From Comamonas sp. (GTDB taxonomy: Bacteria > Pseudomonadota > Gammaproteobacteria > Burkholderiales > Burkholderiaceae_C): a DNA stretch of 64,000 nucleotides. Every line of letters starts with the position of its first letter. Within the stretch, counting starts at the first letter, position 1. The notes beneath the pieces are model-generated. The model saw only the letters and a program-made list of their open reading frames with translations. It was not told where the DNA came from and ran no database searches. The stretch is taken from positions 1 through 64,000 of the forward strand of contig JADMKK010000038.1 of assembly GCA_015478895.1 (NCBI GenBank), read 5' to 3'. Below are positions 21,410-33,827 of the stretch, piece after piece. Made by a program: the position numbers and the translations under genes.

Positions 21410-22618
21410 ATGAGCATGAACGCCACTTCTTCCCCTGACGCCACCCCGGTTGTGCTGGTAGGCGTTGATTTTGGTTTGCCACACTTCGACAGCGAGCTTG
21501 AAGAGTTAGGGCTGCTGGCGCAAACCGCTGGATTAAACCCCGTTGCACGTATTTCCTGCAAGCGCAAAGCGCCCGATGCCGCCTTGTTTATTGGCAGCGG
21601 TAAAGCGGATGAAATTCGCATGCTCGCGCAAATGCACGGAGCGCAAGAAATCCTGTTTGATCAGGCGCTAAGTCCTGCCCAACAGCGCAATCTTGAGCGC
21701 CATCTGGAGATGCCTGTCAATGACCGTACGTTGTTGATTTTAGAAATCTTTGCACAGCGTGCTCGCAGTCACGAAGGCAAGCTCCAGGTCGAGTTGGCGC
21801 GGTTGCAATACGTCAGCACGCGCTTGGTACGTCGCTGGACCCACTTGGAGCGCCAGATGGGCGGTATCGGTGGTCGTGGTGGTCCTGGCGAAAAGCAGAT
21901 TGAGCTGGATCGACGCATGATTGCCGAGGCCATCAAGCGCACTAAAGACAAGCTGCAAAAAGTCAAGAAGCAACGCCAAACCCAACGCCGTCAGCGCGAG
22001 CGCCGTGATGTTTTCAACATTTCGTTGGTAGGCTATACCAATGCCGGTAAATCTACGTTGTTCAATGCTTTGGTCAAAGCGCGTGCCTATGCTGCGGATC
22101 AGTTATTTGCTACGTTAGATACCACCACTCGGCAACTGTATTTGAGTGAAGCCAGTTTGTCGGTTTCGCTTTCCGATACGGTGGGTTTCATTCGAGATTT
22201 GCCGCACGGATTGGTGGCAGCCTTCCAAGCCACACTGCAAGAAGCCGTAGATGCAGATTTACTGCTGCACGTAGTGGATGCATCCAATGAAACCTTTCCC
22301 GAGCAGATGGATCAAGTACGCAAGGTACTAGGTGAAATCGATGCGCTCGGCATTGCCCAAGTCTTGGTATTCAATAAATTGGATGCTTTGTCTGCAGAGC
22401 GAATGCCTGCTGTGTTGCAAGATACGTATGACGTGGATGGCGTTGCTGTACCGCGTGTATTTGTTAGTGCTCGCACGGGTGCCGGTTTGCCTGAGTTACG
22501 GCAATTGCTTGCAGATGCTGCGTTGGCCTCACGCCAAAACCCCGCTGGTGGGGACTTGGACTTTGAGGGCGATATATACCAGCTTGAGCAAGCGCCACCT
22601 GAAAAACGGGACGATTGA
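21410..22618 (+). CDS. hflX: GTPase HflX
   Basis: GGIGGRGGPGEKQIELDRR and GYTNAGKSTLFNAL. Confidence 0.96.
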   Translation: MSMNATSSPDATPVVLVGVDFGLPHFDSELEELGLLAQTAGLNPVARISCKRKAPDAALFIGSGKADEIRMLAQMHGAQEILFDQALSPAQQRNLERHLEMPVNDRTLLILEIFAQRARSHEGKLQVELARLQYVSTRLVRRWTHLERQMGGIGGRGGPGEKQIELDRRMIAEAIKRTKDKLQKVKKQRQTQRRQRERRDVFNISLVGYTNAGKSTLFNALVKARAYAADQLFATLDTTTRQLYLSEASLSVSLSDTVGFIRDLPHGLVAAFQATLQEAVDADLLLHVVDASNETFPEQMDQVRKVLGEIDALGIAQVLVFNKLDALSAERMPAVLQDTYDVDGVAVPRVFVSARTGAGLPELRQLLADAALASRQNPAGGDLDFEGDIYQLEQAPPEKRDD

Positions 22619-22689
22619 GCAGAAGTTGCCCAACCCAATTGGGCACAATGCACGATGGTTCATTGCTATTTCAATTTGAGACTTTTCGC

Positions 22690-24048
22690 ATGAATTTCCT
22701 GAATCGCGCCCCACGCTGGGCAGTGTTGCCAGAACGCTTGCGGGGAATGTTCAATCTGAATGATCCCCGCTGGGGCCGTGGTGAGGACAAAAATGCAGGG
22801 GAGGGCGAGCAGCGCCCGGATTCTGATCGTCCTGTGCCGCCGCCTTCTTCTAATCAACCCTCTCGTGGGCAAAATAACCAGTCCGGGCAACCTCCAGACC
22901 TGGATGAGTTATGGCGCGATCTCAATCGCAAGCTTTCAGGGTTGTTTGGTGGCAAGCCACCACAAGGTCCCCCTCGCGGTAACGGAGGGCCGCCACCCAG
23001 TATGAAAGGCACCGGAATTGGTGTTGGTGTCATCGCTGGTATTGCGGTACTGATTTGGCTGGGGACAGGCTTTTTTATCGTACAAGAAGGTCAGCAAGCA
23101 GTTATCACGCAATTTGGCAAATACCACTCAACGGTTGGCGCTGGCTTTAACTGGCGTTTGCCTTCGCCTGTGCAAAATCACGAGCTGGTTTACGTTTCGC
23201 AAATTCGTTCTGTGGACGTAGGCCGTGACAACGTCATCAAGAGCACTGGTTTGCGTGAGTCGGCCATGTTGACCGAAGACGAGAACATCGTTGAGATCAA
23301 ATTTGCCGTGCAATACCGTCTGAGTGACGCGCGTGCTTGGCTGTTCGAAAGCAAAAGCCCAGATCTCGCAGTCGTGCAAGCAGCAGAAACTGCTGTACGT
23401 GAAGTCGTCGGCAAGATGCGCATGGACACCGCACTGGCCGAAGAGCGTGACCAGATTGCTCCGCGTGTGCGCGATCTGATGCAGTCCATCTTGGATCGTT
23501 ACAAAGTTGGTGTTGAGGTGGTTGGCATCAATATGCAGCAAGGCGGTGTGCGCCCGCCAGAGCAAGTGCAGGCGGCATTTGACGACGTGCTTAAAGCAGG
23601 GCAAGAACGTGAGCGCGCAAAGAATGAAGCGCAAGCGTATGCCAATGACGTAGTGCCACGCGCCACAGGTGCTGCTGCTCGTTTGGCTGAGGAGGCGCAA
23701 GGTTATCGCGAACGGATTGCAGCGCAGGCTGAAGGTGATGCGCAGCGTTTTAGTGCCTTGCTGGTGGAATACAAAAAGGCTCCCCAAGTGACACGAGACC
23801 GTTTGCATACTGAAGCTATGCAAGAGGTCTACAGCAACGTGACCAAGGTGCTGGTGGATACGCGTCAAGGCTCGAACTTGCTGTATTTGCCACTGGATAA
23901 AATCATGCAAAGTGCAGGCGCAACTCAGCAAGCTGCACAAGATGCAGTATCCCGTGCGCAATCGCAAAACGGTGCGAACGTTGTCCCTGCTACCCCCGAT
24001 ACTCGTGTGCGTGATGCAAATCGCTCGCGAGATCGTGATTCCCGCTGA
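22690..24048 (+). CDS. hflK: FtsH protease modulator HflK
   Basis: N-terminal Gly/Pro-rich region, TM, SPFH domain. Confidence 0.95.
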   Translation: MNFLNRAPRWAVLPERLRGMFNLNDPRWGRGEDKNAGEGEQRPDSDRPVPPPSSNQPSRGQNNQSGQPPDLDELWRDLNRKLSGLFGGKPPQGPPRGNGGPPPSMKGTGIGVGVIAGIAVLIWLGTGFFIVQEGQQAVITQFGKYHSTVGAGFNWRLPSPVQNHELVYVSQIRSVDVGRDNVIKSTGLRESAMLTEDENIVEIKFAVQYRLSDARAWLFESKSPDLAVVQAAETAVREVVGKMRMDTALAEERDQIAPRVRDLMQSILDRYKVGVEVVGINMQQGGVRPPEQVQAAFDDVLKAGQERERAKNEAQAYANDVVPRATGAAARLAEEAQGYRERIAAQAEGDAQRFSALLVEYKKAPQVTRDRLHTEAMQEVYSNVTKVLVDTRQGSNLLYLPLDKIMQSAGATQQAAQDAVSRAQSQNGANVVPATPDTRVRDANRSRDRDSR

Positions 24049-24059
24049 GGAGATCTGTT

Positions 24060-24950
24060 GTGAACAGAGTTGGATTTATTGCCTCTAGCCTGCTGGTTGT
24101 GCTGGCCCTGTTGAGCTCGATGCTCTTCGTGGTGGATCAGCGCCAGTTTGGCGTGGTCTATGCCTTGGGTCAAATCAAGAGTGTCATCACTGAGCCCGGC
24201 TTGAATTTCAAGTTGCCCCCGCCATTTCAAAACGTGCGCTATATCGATAAGCGCCTGTTAACGTTGGACAGTACAGATACCGAGCCCATGCTGACTGCGG
24301 AAAAGCAGCGCGTAGTGATTGACTGGTATGTGCGCTGGCGCATTACGAATCCCTCGGAATACATTCGTAACGTGGGTCTGGATGAGAATGCCGGTGCCAT
24401 GCAACTCAATCGTGTGGTACGCAACGCTTTTCAAGAAGAAGTCAATAAGCGTACGGTTCGTGAATTACTTTCGACCAAGCGCGAGACGTTGATGGCCGAC
24501 GTAAAAGAGGAAGTCTTAAAGGCAGTCTCTGGCGGTAAGGCTTGGGGCATGGATGTGGTAGACGTGCGTATTACACGTGTCGATTACGCAGAAACCATCA
24601 CGGAATCTGTGTATCGCCGCATGGAAGCAGAACGCAAGCGTGTGGCCAATGAGCTGCGTTCGACCGGTGCTGCTGAAGGCGAAAAGATTCGTGCGGAAGC
24701 TGATCGCCAGCGCGAAATCACGATTGCCAATGCTTACCGCGATGCGCAAATCATCAAAGGTGAGGGCGACGCCCAAGCTGCTCGCATCTATGCGGAATCT
24801 TTTGGGCAAGATGCCCAATTCGCTAAGTTCTATCGCAGTCTGGAAGCTTACAAAGCTAGCTTTGCAAGTAAAAATGATGTGATGCTGGTGGATCCTGCAA
24901 GTTCTGACTTCTTCAAGACCTATCGTAGTAGCGGAAGCGGCAGCAACTAA
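24060..24950 (+). CDS. hflC: FtsH protease modulator HflC
   Basis: SPFH domain; SMLFVVDQRQFGVVYALGQI. Confidence 0.95.
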   Translation: MNRVGFIASSLLVVLALLSSMLFVVDQRQFGVVYALGQIKSVITEPGLNFKLPPPFQNVRYIDKRLLTLDSTDTEPMLTAEKQRVVIDWYVRWRITNPSEYIRNVGLDENAGAMQLNRVVRNAFQEEVNKRTVRELLSTKRETLMADVKEEVLKAVSGGKAWGMDVVDVRITRVDYAETITESVYRRMEAERKRVANELRSTGAAEGEKIRAEADRQREITIANAYRDAQIIKGEGDAQAARIYAESFGQDAQFAKFYRSLEAYKASFASKNDVMLVDPASSDFFKTYRSSGSGSN

Positions 24951-24956
24951 CAGCCC

Positions 24957-25045
24957 TTCGCTGTTCAGCGAAAGCCCTCAAGGCCAATCCAGGTTCCGAT
25001 GGAAACGCAAGTTTCTAGACGGCCTGCGTTGGCCTTTGTTCTTTG
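24957..25045 (+). other. Structured intergenic element after hflC (tandem hairpins)
   Basis: TTCGCTG-TT-CAGCGAA; then AAGGCCAA...TTGGCCTT enclosing GAAAC-GCAA-GTTTC; T-rich 3' flank. Confidence 0.55.
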
Positions 25046-25279
25046 TGGAGCGCTTGTTTGCTTTTGATTTCCCCGTGTCATTGGTGAGCGGTTATGCACT
25101 GTGCTTATGGCCTTGTGCGCCGGTCAGACGCGCTGCGTGGACGTATCCTGTATCGCAGTCAGTCCAGACCTGCTGTGGTCGCAGAAATAACGTGTACCAA
25201 GTCTAGGCCTTAAGGCTTTGTGCGGTCTATTGCACGATAGCCGATAGAATTGCGTTTTTAACAGCCTCCCCTTTTTTCC

Positions 25280-26428
25280 ATGTCCGCTTGGGTCCTGCCG
25301 GATCACATTGCCGATGTTTTGCCTTCCGAGGCACGACACATCGAAGAACTGCGTCGAGGTTTGCTCGATACGGCACGCAGCTATGGGTATGAATTGGTCA
25401 TGCCCCCTCTCTTGGAGTATTTGGATTCTTTGCTTACCGGCACGGGTGAAGCACTGAATCTACAGACTTTCAAACTGGTAGATCAAATCTCAGGTCGCTC
25501 CATTGGTTTGCGTGCTGATACGACGCAGCAGGTAGCGCGCATTGACGCGCACCTGCTTAATCGTCAGGGCGTCACGCGCCTGTGCTATTGCGGTCCTGTG
25601 TTGCATGCAACGCCGGATCGCCCTCGGGCCACGCGGGAACCTTTGCAGTTCGGTGCCGAGATTTACGGGCACGCAGGGCTTGAAGCGGATGTGGAGGCGC
25701 TCAGCCTTGCTTTGGCGTGCGTTGAAGGTGCGGGGGTGATCAATCTCACGGTTGATCTGGCTGACGTTCGCATTGTTCGCAGCCTGCTGGCTGGGGTCAT
25801 GGTGGATGCCAGTGTGCTTCAAAAAGTGCATGCAGCGCTGGCGACCAAAGATGCAACCGAACTCGCTGACATCACCAAGAATTTTCCGCAGGCTTCGCGC
25901 GAAGGCTTGAGGGCGTTGCTGCAACTGTACGGTGATGTCACCGTGCTGGACGAAGCCGAAAAGGCTTTGGCACGCACGCCGGGTGCGCAGCACGTGCTGC
26001 AGAACTTGAAATGGTTTGCAGCACAGTTTTCACAGGCGAACGTCACGTTCGATCTGGCGGATCTGCGCGGCTACTCTTATTACAGCGGCACACGCTTTGC
26101 CGTTTACGCCCCGGGCGCTAGTGATGCACTGGTGCGCGGTGGCCGTTACGACGAAGTGGGTGCTGTTTTTGGACGCAATCGCCCTGCGGCGGGCTTTTCA
26201 CTGGACATCAAGCAGTTGGTGTCTGTGGTGCCAACGCGTCCGCTGCGAGCGGCCATCCGCGCTCCCTGGGGCAATGATGCACAGCTGAGTTTTGCTATTG
26301 CGCAGTTGCGCAGCCAAGGTGAAACCGTCGTCTGTGTATTGCCCGGGCATGAGAGCGAGGTGGACGAATTCCACTGCGACCGAGAACTGGCGCAATGCGC
26401 CGGTCAATGGGTCGTTCAAGCCGTTTAA
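25280..26428 (+). CDS. hisZ: ATP phosphoribosyltransferase regulatory subunit HisZ
   Basis: HisRS-like N-terminus ([21 protein letters not shown]), [13 protein letters not shown]; located before purA. Confidence 0.92.
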   Translation: MSAWVLPDHIADVLPSEARHIEELRRGLLDTARSYGYELVMPPLLEYLDSLLTGTGEALNLQTFKLVDQISGRSIGLRADTTQQVARIDAHLLNRQGVTRLCYCGPVLHATPDRPRATREPLQFGAEIYGHAGLEADVEALSLALACVEGAGVINLTVDLADVRIVRSLLAGVMVDASVLQKVHAALATKDATELADITKNFPQASREGLRALLQLYGDVTVLDEAEKALARTPGAQHVLQNLKWFAAQFSQANVTFDLADLRGYSYYSGTRFAVYAPGASDALVRGGRYDEVGAVFGRNRPAAGFSLDIKQLVSVVPTRPLRAAIRAPWGNDAQLSFAIAQLRSQGETVVCVLPGHESEVDEFHCDRELAQCAGQWVVQAV

Positions 26429-27835
<1,407 letters not shown>

Positions 27836-27889
27836 GTGGCGTTGCCTCTATAAACACGCTCCTTCGCAAAATTACACAGGAATACGAAC

Positions 27890-28414
27890 ATGTTGACTGA
27901 AGACGGCAAGCACTTGTACGTGAGCTACGATGAATATCACGGCCTGATCGAAAAGCTGGCTTTGAAGATTCACCAGTCCGGCTGGGAATTTGACACCATC
28001 TTGTGCTTGGCCCGTGGTGGCTTGCGCCCCGGTGATATCTTGAGCCGCATTTTTGACAAGCCTTTGGCCATCATGTCCACGAGCTCTTACCGTGCGGAAG
28101 CCGGCAAGGTGCAAGGTCATCTGGACATCGGTCGTTTCATCGCTACGCCCAAGGGTGAAATCGCTGGCCGCGTGCTGCTGGTCGATGATCTGGCCGACAC
28201 TGGTGTGACGTTGAACGCCGTGGTCAAGCGCTTGAAGGAAAACTACGAGCCCATTACGGAGTTGCGTACTGCGGTGATCTGGACCAAGGGCGTCTCTTCG
28301 TTCAAATCGGATTACTCCGTTGAAGACCTGCCTACGAATCCTTGGATTCACCAACCTTTCGAAGGCTACGACAACCTGTCGCCCGTAAAGTTGATGGAGA
28401 AGTGGAAGCTGTAA
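27890..28414 (+). CDS. Phosphoribosyltransferase
   Basis: PRPP-binding motif RVLLVDDLADTGVTL. Confidence 0.9.
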   Translation: MLTEDGKHLYVSYDEYHGLIEKLALKIHQSGWEFDTILCLARGGLRPGDILSRIFDKPLAIMSTSSYRAEAGKVQGHLDIGRFIATPKGEIAGRVLLVDDLADTGVTLNAVVKRLKENYEPITELRTAVIWTKGVSSFKSDYSVEDLPTNPWIHQPFEGYDNLSPVKLMEKWKL

Positions 28415-28432
28415 TTGCAGCTATACCTCTGT

Positions 28433-28463
28433 AAAAAGGAGTCACTTGCGGACTCCTTTTTTT
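28433..28463 (+). terminator. Rho-independent terminator
   Basis: AAAAAGGAGTC-ACTTGCG-GACTCCTTTTTTT. Confidence 0.92.
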
Positions 28464-28735
28464 ATGCGTATTAATCAAAAATAAGAGCAGCAAGCCGTTG
28501 TCAAGCAAAGATATCAGCAATGAAGCATTGCAAAGTTGAGTGTTTGTAAGGGCAAGGTGCTCCTCATTTTGATAGCTTGCAGCGCAAAGGTTTTGTTTGC
28601 CGCAGCATTTTGGATCTTGATTCCGATAGCACGGTGGATTAATGCGCGGATCTGCACCAACTTTTTCCCATGCACCCCATGCTTGAGCCTGCGATGAGGT
28701 AGTAATTGCAGCACGGCCACGTGCTGTTAAGTAAA

Positions 28736-28824
28736 TGCATCAAAGTGGTGCGTGCTTACGAACTAAAATGGTGCCTTTAAAGCTGCCTCGCAGGAGGTGA
28801 CTTGATGTGCACCAAAATGGTGAG
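28736..28824 (+). promoter_or_regulatory. Array of three NtrC-like sites upstream of glnA
   Basis: TGCATCAAAGTGGTGCG (28736-28752), CGAACTAAAATGGTGCC (28759-28775), TGCACCAAAATGGTGAG (28808-28824) versus TGCACC-N4-TGGTGCA. Confidence 0.8.
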
Positions 28825-28836
28825 TCATTTCATGGC

Positions 28837-28856
28837 CATGAAGCGGGTGCTTCATG
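28837..28856. promoter_or_regulatory. Perfect inverted repeat between NtrC sites and sigma54 promoter
   Basis: CATGAAGC-GGGT-GCTTCATG. Confidence 0.6.
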
Positions 28857-28898
28857 AGCTTATGCTTACTTAAGTATGAAGCAAGGTGGTTGCCGAGC

Positions 28899-28914
28899 TG
28901 GCACGCAAACTGCT
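28899..28914 (+). promoter_or_regulatory. Sigma54 (-24/-12) promoter of glnA
   Basis: TGGCACG-CAAA-CTGCT; GG and GC separated by 10 nt. Confidence 0.8.
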
Positions 28915-28960
28915 TTGCTAAACGCGTACTTTCTATGAAGCGCTTTTCCAGGAGAACCTG

Positions 28961-30376
28961 ATGGCTAAGACCGTTGCAGATGTGATGAACCTAGTGAAGG
29001 AGAACGAGGTCAAGTTTATTGACTTCCGCTTCACTGATACCCGTGGCAAAGAGCAGCACGTGACCGTGCCTTTGTCGCACTTCGATGAGGACAAGTTCGC
29101 ATCGGGCCATGCATTTGACGGTTCATCCGTGGCTGGCTGGAAGGGTATCGAGGCATCGGACATGCTGCTGATGCCTGATCCCAACACTGCCAACATCGAC
29201 CCCTTCTTTGAAGAAACCACACTGATTTTGCAGTGCGATGTGATCGAGCCCGGTGATGGCAAAGCCTATGAGCGCGATCCACGTTCGGTGGCAAAGCGTG
29301 CAGAAGCCTACTTGAAGGCTTCCGGCTTGGGCGATACCGCATACTTCGGTCCAGAGCCAGAATTTTTCATCTTTGACGGCGTGCGCTGGGGCACTGAGCC
29401 CCACAATCCGCACTTCGAAATCGAAGAGTACGAAGCACCCTGGAACACCGGTACCAAGTTTGAAGGCGGTAACCGTGGCCACCGTCCACGTGTCAAGGGC
29501 GGCTACTTCCCCGTGCCTCCTGTCGACAGCACGCAAGACATGCGTGCTGAGATGTCCTTGATTCTCGAATCGCTGGGCATTCCGGTGGAAGTGTTCCACC
29601 ACGAAGTGGCTGGCGCTGGCCAAAACGAAATCGGTACACGCTTTTCTACCTTAGTAGAGCGCGCCGACTGGACACAGCTGCAAAAGTACGTGATCTGGAA
29701 CGTAGCGAACACTTATGGCAAGACTGCCACTTTCATGCCCAAGCCATACGCTGGCGACAACGGCTCGGGCATGCACGTGCACCAGTCGGTGTGGAAAGAC
29801 GGCAAGAACCTGTTCGCAGGCGACGGCTACGCCGGTCTGTCTGAGTTCGCGCTGTACTACATCGGCGGCATCATCAAGCATGCACGCGCGCTGAACGCTA
29901 TCACTAACCCCGGTACCAACTCATACAAGCGTCTGGTGCCCGGCTTTGAAGCGCCCGTAAAGCTGGCTTACTCGGCCAAAAACCGCTCGGCTTCGATCCG
30001 TATTCCTTACGTGAGCAATCCCAAGGGCCGCCGCGTGGAAGCACGTTTCCCCGATCCACTGATGAACCCCTACTTGGGCTTTGCTGCCTTGTTGATGGCT
30101 GGTTTGGATGGCGTGGAAAACAAAATCCATCCGGGCGAAGCTGCCACCAAGGATCTGTACCACCTGCCTCCAGAAGAAGACAAGTTGGTACCTACGGTCT
30201 GCCACAGCTTGGATCAAGCCCTGGAAGCTCTGGATGCTGACCGTGCTTTCCTGACCAAGGGCGGCGTATTCAGCGACAGCATGATCGACGCTTACATTGA
30301 ATTGAAGATGGGCGAGGTAACACGTTATCGCCAGGCAGTACACCCTGTCGAATTCGACATGTACTACTCGTTGTAA
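28961..30376 (+). CDS. glnA: Glutamine synthetase type I
   Basis: [47 protein letters not shown]. Confidence 0.98.
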   Translation: MAKTVADVMNLVKENEVKFIDFRFTDTRGKEQHVTVPLSHFDEDKFASGHAFDGSSVAGWKGIEASDMLLMPDPNTANIDPFFEETTLILQCDVIEPGDGKAYERDPRSVAKRAEAYLKASGLGDTAYFGPEPEFFIFDGVRWGTEPHNPHFEIEEYEAPWNTGTKFEGGNRGHRPRVKGGYFPVPPVDSTQDMRAEMSLILESLGIPVEVFHHEVAGAGQNEIGTRFSTLVERADWTQLQKYVIWNVANTYGKTATFMPKPYAGDNGSGMHVHQSVWKDGKNLFAGDGYAGLSEFALYYIGGIIKHARALNAITNPGTNSYKRLVPGFEAPVKLAYSAKNRSASIRIPYVSNPKGRRVEARFPDPLMNPYLGFAALLMAGLDGVENKIHPGEAATKDLYHLPPEEDKLVPTVCHSLDQALEALDADRAFLTKGGVFSDSMIDAYIELKMGEVTRYRQAVHPVEFDMYYSL

Positions 30377-30428
30377 TGGCAATGACCGAGGCTGCCCGGC
30401 GCTGCCTCGGTATTGTTTTTACAAAGTC

Positions 30429-30455
30429 AAAGGCAGCCAGTAGGCTGCCTTTTTT
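30429..30455 (+). terminator. Rho-independent terminator after glnA
   Basis: AAAGGCAGCC-AGTA-GGCTGCCTTTTTT. Confidence 0.9.
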
Positions 30456-30580
30456 GCAGGGCGTGTTTTCCAAGCGTGGCTGCTATCAAGGACAGCAAGA
30501 AATTCGCATTGCACAATAGCGCAGTGCACTGAAATGCTGTGAGCTTCTCAGTGGTCCCCGTCTTGTAAGGAAACACCAGC

Positions 30581-31093
30581 ATGAGGCAAAAGATTTTGGC
30601 AGCGGTATGTGCAAGTGCTTGGCTGGTTGGTCAGCCGTGGGCCTTCGCGCAAGAACGTATCTACCGCTGTGGCAATGAATACACCAACAATCAGGCGCTT
30701 GCCAAGCAGCGCAATTGCCAGGTGATTGAGGGTGGTCATGTGACGGTCATACACAGCCAGTCCCCAGGTTTAACGGGGGGCAATACTGCTTCTGCTTCCA
30801 AGTCCGCACAGACTCCCAGCCCTAACCGGACAGTCAAGGTGGAAGCGGGCCAACAAAAGGCGCGTGACAGTGATGCGCGTTCCATCTTGCAAGCTGAGTT
30901 AACCAAAGCACAAGAAAGGCTGGGGGCCTTGCGGCTGGAATTTAATGAGGGCAACCCCACCAAGACGGCCTTGGAGTTGCGCAACCCTCAAGTTTTTAAT
31001 GAGCGCTTAGAACAATTAAAAGCCAGCATTACTCGGCAAGAAAGTGATGTAGCTGGTATTGAGCGTGAATTAGAGCGCCACCGTGGTGGCTGA
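30581..31093 (+). CDS. Secreted hypothetical protein, DUF4124-like N-terminus
   Basis: Signal peptide; RIYRCGNEYTNNQALAKQRNCQVIEGG; C-terminal coiled coil. Confidence 0.65.
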   Translation: MRQKILAAVCASAWLVGQPWAFAQERIYRCGNEYTNNQALAKQRNCQVIEGGHVTVIHSQSPGLTGGNTASASKSAQTPSPNRTVKVEAGQQKARDSDARSILQAELTKAQERLGALRLEFNEGNPTKTALELRNPQVFNERLEQLKASITRQESDVAGIERELERHRGG

Positions 31094-31106
31094 TTGACAA
31101 GAACTG

Positions 31107-32225
31107 ATGACATCTATGGCCTTCGCTAATAGCTCGGCAAGCCTGCACTTTGCTGCTTTGGATTTGCTTTCGACCTTGACCGTGGTCGTTGATAAAAAGG
31201 GCGCAGTGATTTTTGCCAATGCGGCCGTAGAAAGTGCGATGGGAATTTCTCGGCGCATGCTGGACGGTGGGGAGTTCGCACAATACCTGTCTGCACCCTC
31301 GATGCTGCGCACCGGCCTGGAGTCTGCAGACGGACAAAGTTATGCAGCAATGAGCTTTGACACTGGCTTGCAGCGTGCCGTGCAGGAACCCTTGTTTGTG
31401 CATGTCACGGTCACGCCGATAGAGCACACAGAGCTGAAATTGGTGGAGCTGTGGGTGCTGGAGCAGCAAGCCCGGCAAGACCGAGAGGAGCGTTTGGTAG
31501 AGCAAGCGCAGGCCAACAAAGAGCTGGTGCGCAATCTGGCCCACGAAATCAAAAATCCTTTGGGCGGTATTCGCGGCGCGGCGCAATTGCTGGAAATGGA
31601 TCTGGAGAGCAAGGAGCTCAAGGAATACACGCAAGTCATCATTCATGAGGCTGACCGTTTGCAGAGTCTGGTGGACCGTTTGCTGGCGCCACACCGTCAT
31701 CCGCATCAATTGGTGGACTTGAACATTCATGAAGTCTGCGAACGTGTGCGCTCCTTGGTGCTGCTGGAGCATCCCCAAGGATTGAAGATCCGGCGTGACT
31801 ACGATATTTCTATTCCGGAGTTCAAAGGGGATCGCGCGCAGCTGATTCAGGCCTTGCTCAATATCGTCCAGAACGGCGCCCAGGTGCTCTCGGAAGAGAT
31901 TGCGCGTGGCCAAGCAGAGATCACTTTGCGCACACGGGTTGTGCGCCAAGTAACTATTGGCCGTCAGCGGCACAGGTTGGCATTGGAATTGCATGTGATT
32001 GACAACGGCCCCGGCGTGCCAGATCACATCAAGGAGCGGATTTTTTATCCGTTGGTGACTGGTCGGGATGGTGGCTCGGGTTTGGGACTGCCGCTGGCAC
32101 AGACATTCGTGCAGCGCCATCACGGTCTCATTGAGTGCGAAAGCGTGCCGGGGCGTACGGACTTTCGCATACTCATCCCGTTGCCTGACAACGCGGGCTC
32201 TCAGAGAACAACCAACGGAAGGTAA
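31107..32225 (+). CDS. glnL: Nitrogen regulation histidine kinase NtrB
   Basis: LAHEIKNPLGGIRGAAQLLEMD; HATPase GRDGGSGLGLPLAQTFVQRH; adjacent to ntrC. Confidence 0.95.
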   Translation: MTSMAFANSSASLHFAALDLLSTLTVVVDKKGAVIFANAAVESAMGISRRMLDGGEFAQYLSAPSMLRTGLESADGQSYAAMSFDTGLQRAVQEPLFVHVTVTPIEHTELKLVELWVLEQQARQDREERLVEQAQANKELVRNLAHEIKNPLGGIRGAAQLLEMDLESKELKEYTQVIIHEADRLQSLVDRLLAPHRHPHQLVDLNIHEVCERVRSLVLLEHPQGLKIRRDYDISIPEFKGDRAQLIQALLNIVQNGAQVLSEEIARGQAEITLRTRVVRQVTIGRQRHRLALELHVIDNGPGVPDHIKERIFYPLVTGRDGGSGLGLPLAQTFVQRHHGLIECESVPGRTDFRILIPLPDNAGSQRTTNGR

Positions 32226-32234
32226 ACACAGCAT

Positions 32235-33800
32235 ATGAAGCCGATCTGGATAGTAGATGACGACCCCTCGATCCGCTTCGTCTTAGAAAAGGCGTTGGCG
32301 CGCGAAAGTTTGGATACACGCAGTTTTAGCAATCCTCGGGAAGTGCTTGCAGCACTGGCTGATTTGCCGCAGGGCGATCCGGCGCAACAAGGACCGCGTG
32401 TACTGGTCAGCGATATTCGCATGCCTGGTGGCTCGGGCCTGCAACTGCTGGAGCAATTGCACGCTCAGCAGCCAGATTTGCCGGTCATCATCATGACGGC
32501 TTACTCCGACTTAGACAGTGCAGTTTCTGCTTTTCAGCGCGGTGCTTTTGAGTACTTGCCCAAACCATTTGATTTGCCCAAGGCCGTACAACTGATCCGG
32601 CGCGCCGTGGAAGAGAGTGAACGCGAGCAGGTTGCTGAAGAGCGGCAGACGGTCATGGCCGAAATGCTGGGGCAAGCGCCTGCTATGCAAGATGTGTTTC
32701 GCGCAATTGGCCGATTGAGCCAAAGCTCGGTAACGGTGATGATCACTGGTGAATCAGGGTCTGGCAAAGAGCTGGTGGCCCGTGCTCTACACAAGCACTC
32801 TCCGGTGTCCAATGGCCCATTTGTCGCGATCAATACGGCTGCAATTCCCAAGGACTTGCTGGAGTCGGAACTGTTTGGTCATGAACGCGGTGCTTTTACT
32901 GGCGCGCAAACCCAGCGGCGTGGGCGTTTCGAACAAGCCGAAGGCGGCACGCTGTTTCTGGATGAAATTGGCGATATGCCCTTCGATTTGCAAACGCGCC
33001 TGCTGCGCGTGTTGTCGGATGGACAGTTCTACCGCGTGGGAGGGCACACGGCGGTTAAAAGCAATGTCCGGGTGATTGCTGCCACACACCAGAATTTGGA
33101 GCAGCGCGTGAAAGATGGCATTTTCCGCGAGGACTTATTCCACCGTCTTAATGTCATTCGCTTGCGCTTGCCTTCACTGCGTGAGCGCGCAGAAGATGTG
33201 CCAATGCTGACTAAGCATTTCTTGCAGCGCAGCGCCAAACAATTGGGGGTAGAGCCCAAACGCATTGCTGACACTGCTTTGCAGCGTCTAGCGCAGTTCA
33301 GCTTTCCAGGTAATGTGCGGCAGCTAGAAAACATTTGCCACTGGCTGACCGTGATGGCACCTGCGCAGCAAATCTCAGTGCAGGATTTACCTCCGGAAGT
33401 ATTGCATCGCTCTACCGCAGCACCAGACGCCTCGATCACGGCAACCGAGCGTCAAGGCGAGCCCATGCATCTGTCCGCTTCCATGGAGATGGGGAAAACC
33501 GTAGTGCAGCTAACGTCTGCGGCGATGGGGTCGCCCCCTGATTTTTCATCTGCCGCCGACGATCACCGTTGGGAAAGTTTGCTGGAGGCTGAAGCACGAA
33601 AATTGTTAGCTCAGGGTCACCACGACGTGTGGGATATCTTGAGCAAGCGCTTTGAATCGAGTTTGATTACGACTGCGCTGGCTCAGACGCATGGCAAACG
33701 CATGGAAGCCGCACAACGCCTGGGAATTGGTCGCAACACCATTACGCGAAAAATTCAGGAGCTAGGCCTGGATGAAGCAGAAAGAGGCGCCGCTGAGTAA
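32235..33800 (+). CDS. glnG: Nitrogen regulation response regulator NtrC
   Basis: Receiver ([17 protein letters not shown]), AAA+ [22 protein letters not shown]-terminal Fis HTH. Confidence 0.96.
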   Translation: MKPIWIVDDDPSIRFVLEKALARESLDTRSFSNPREVLAALADLPQGDPAQQGPRVLVSDIRMPGGSGLQLLEQLHAQQPDLPVIIMTAYSDLDSAVSAFQRGAFEYLPKPFDLPKAVQLIRRAVEESEREQVAEERQTVMAEMLGQAPAMQDVFRAIGRLSQSSVTVMITGESGSGKELVARALHKHSPVSNGPFVAINTAAIPKDLLESELFGHERGAFTGAQTQRRGRFEQAEGGTLFLDEIGDMPFDLQTRLLRVLSDGQFYRVGGHTAVKSNVRVIAATHQNLEQRVKDGIFREDLFHRLNVIRLRLPSLRERAEDVPMLTKHFLQRSAKQLGVEPKRIADTALQRLAQFSFPGNVRQLENICHWLTVMAPAQQISVQDLPPEVLHRSTAAPDASITATERQGEPMHLSASMEMGKTVVQLTSAAMGSPPDFSSAADDHRWESLLEAEARKLLAQGHHDVWDILSKRFESSLITTALAQTHGKRMEAAQRLGIGRNTITRKIQELGLDEAERGAAE

Positions 33801-33827
33801 AGCAAGCTGAGTGAAATAAATTGGAAG

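Noticed and set aside
31029-32234. 401-aa ORF antisense to ntrB
   Set aside because: Shadow ORF; NtrB is well supported
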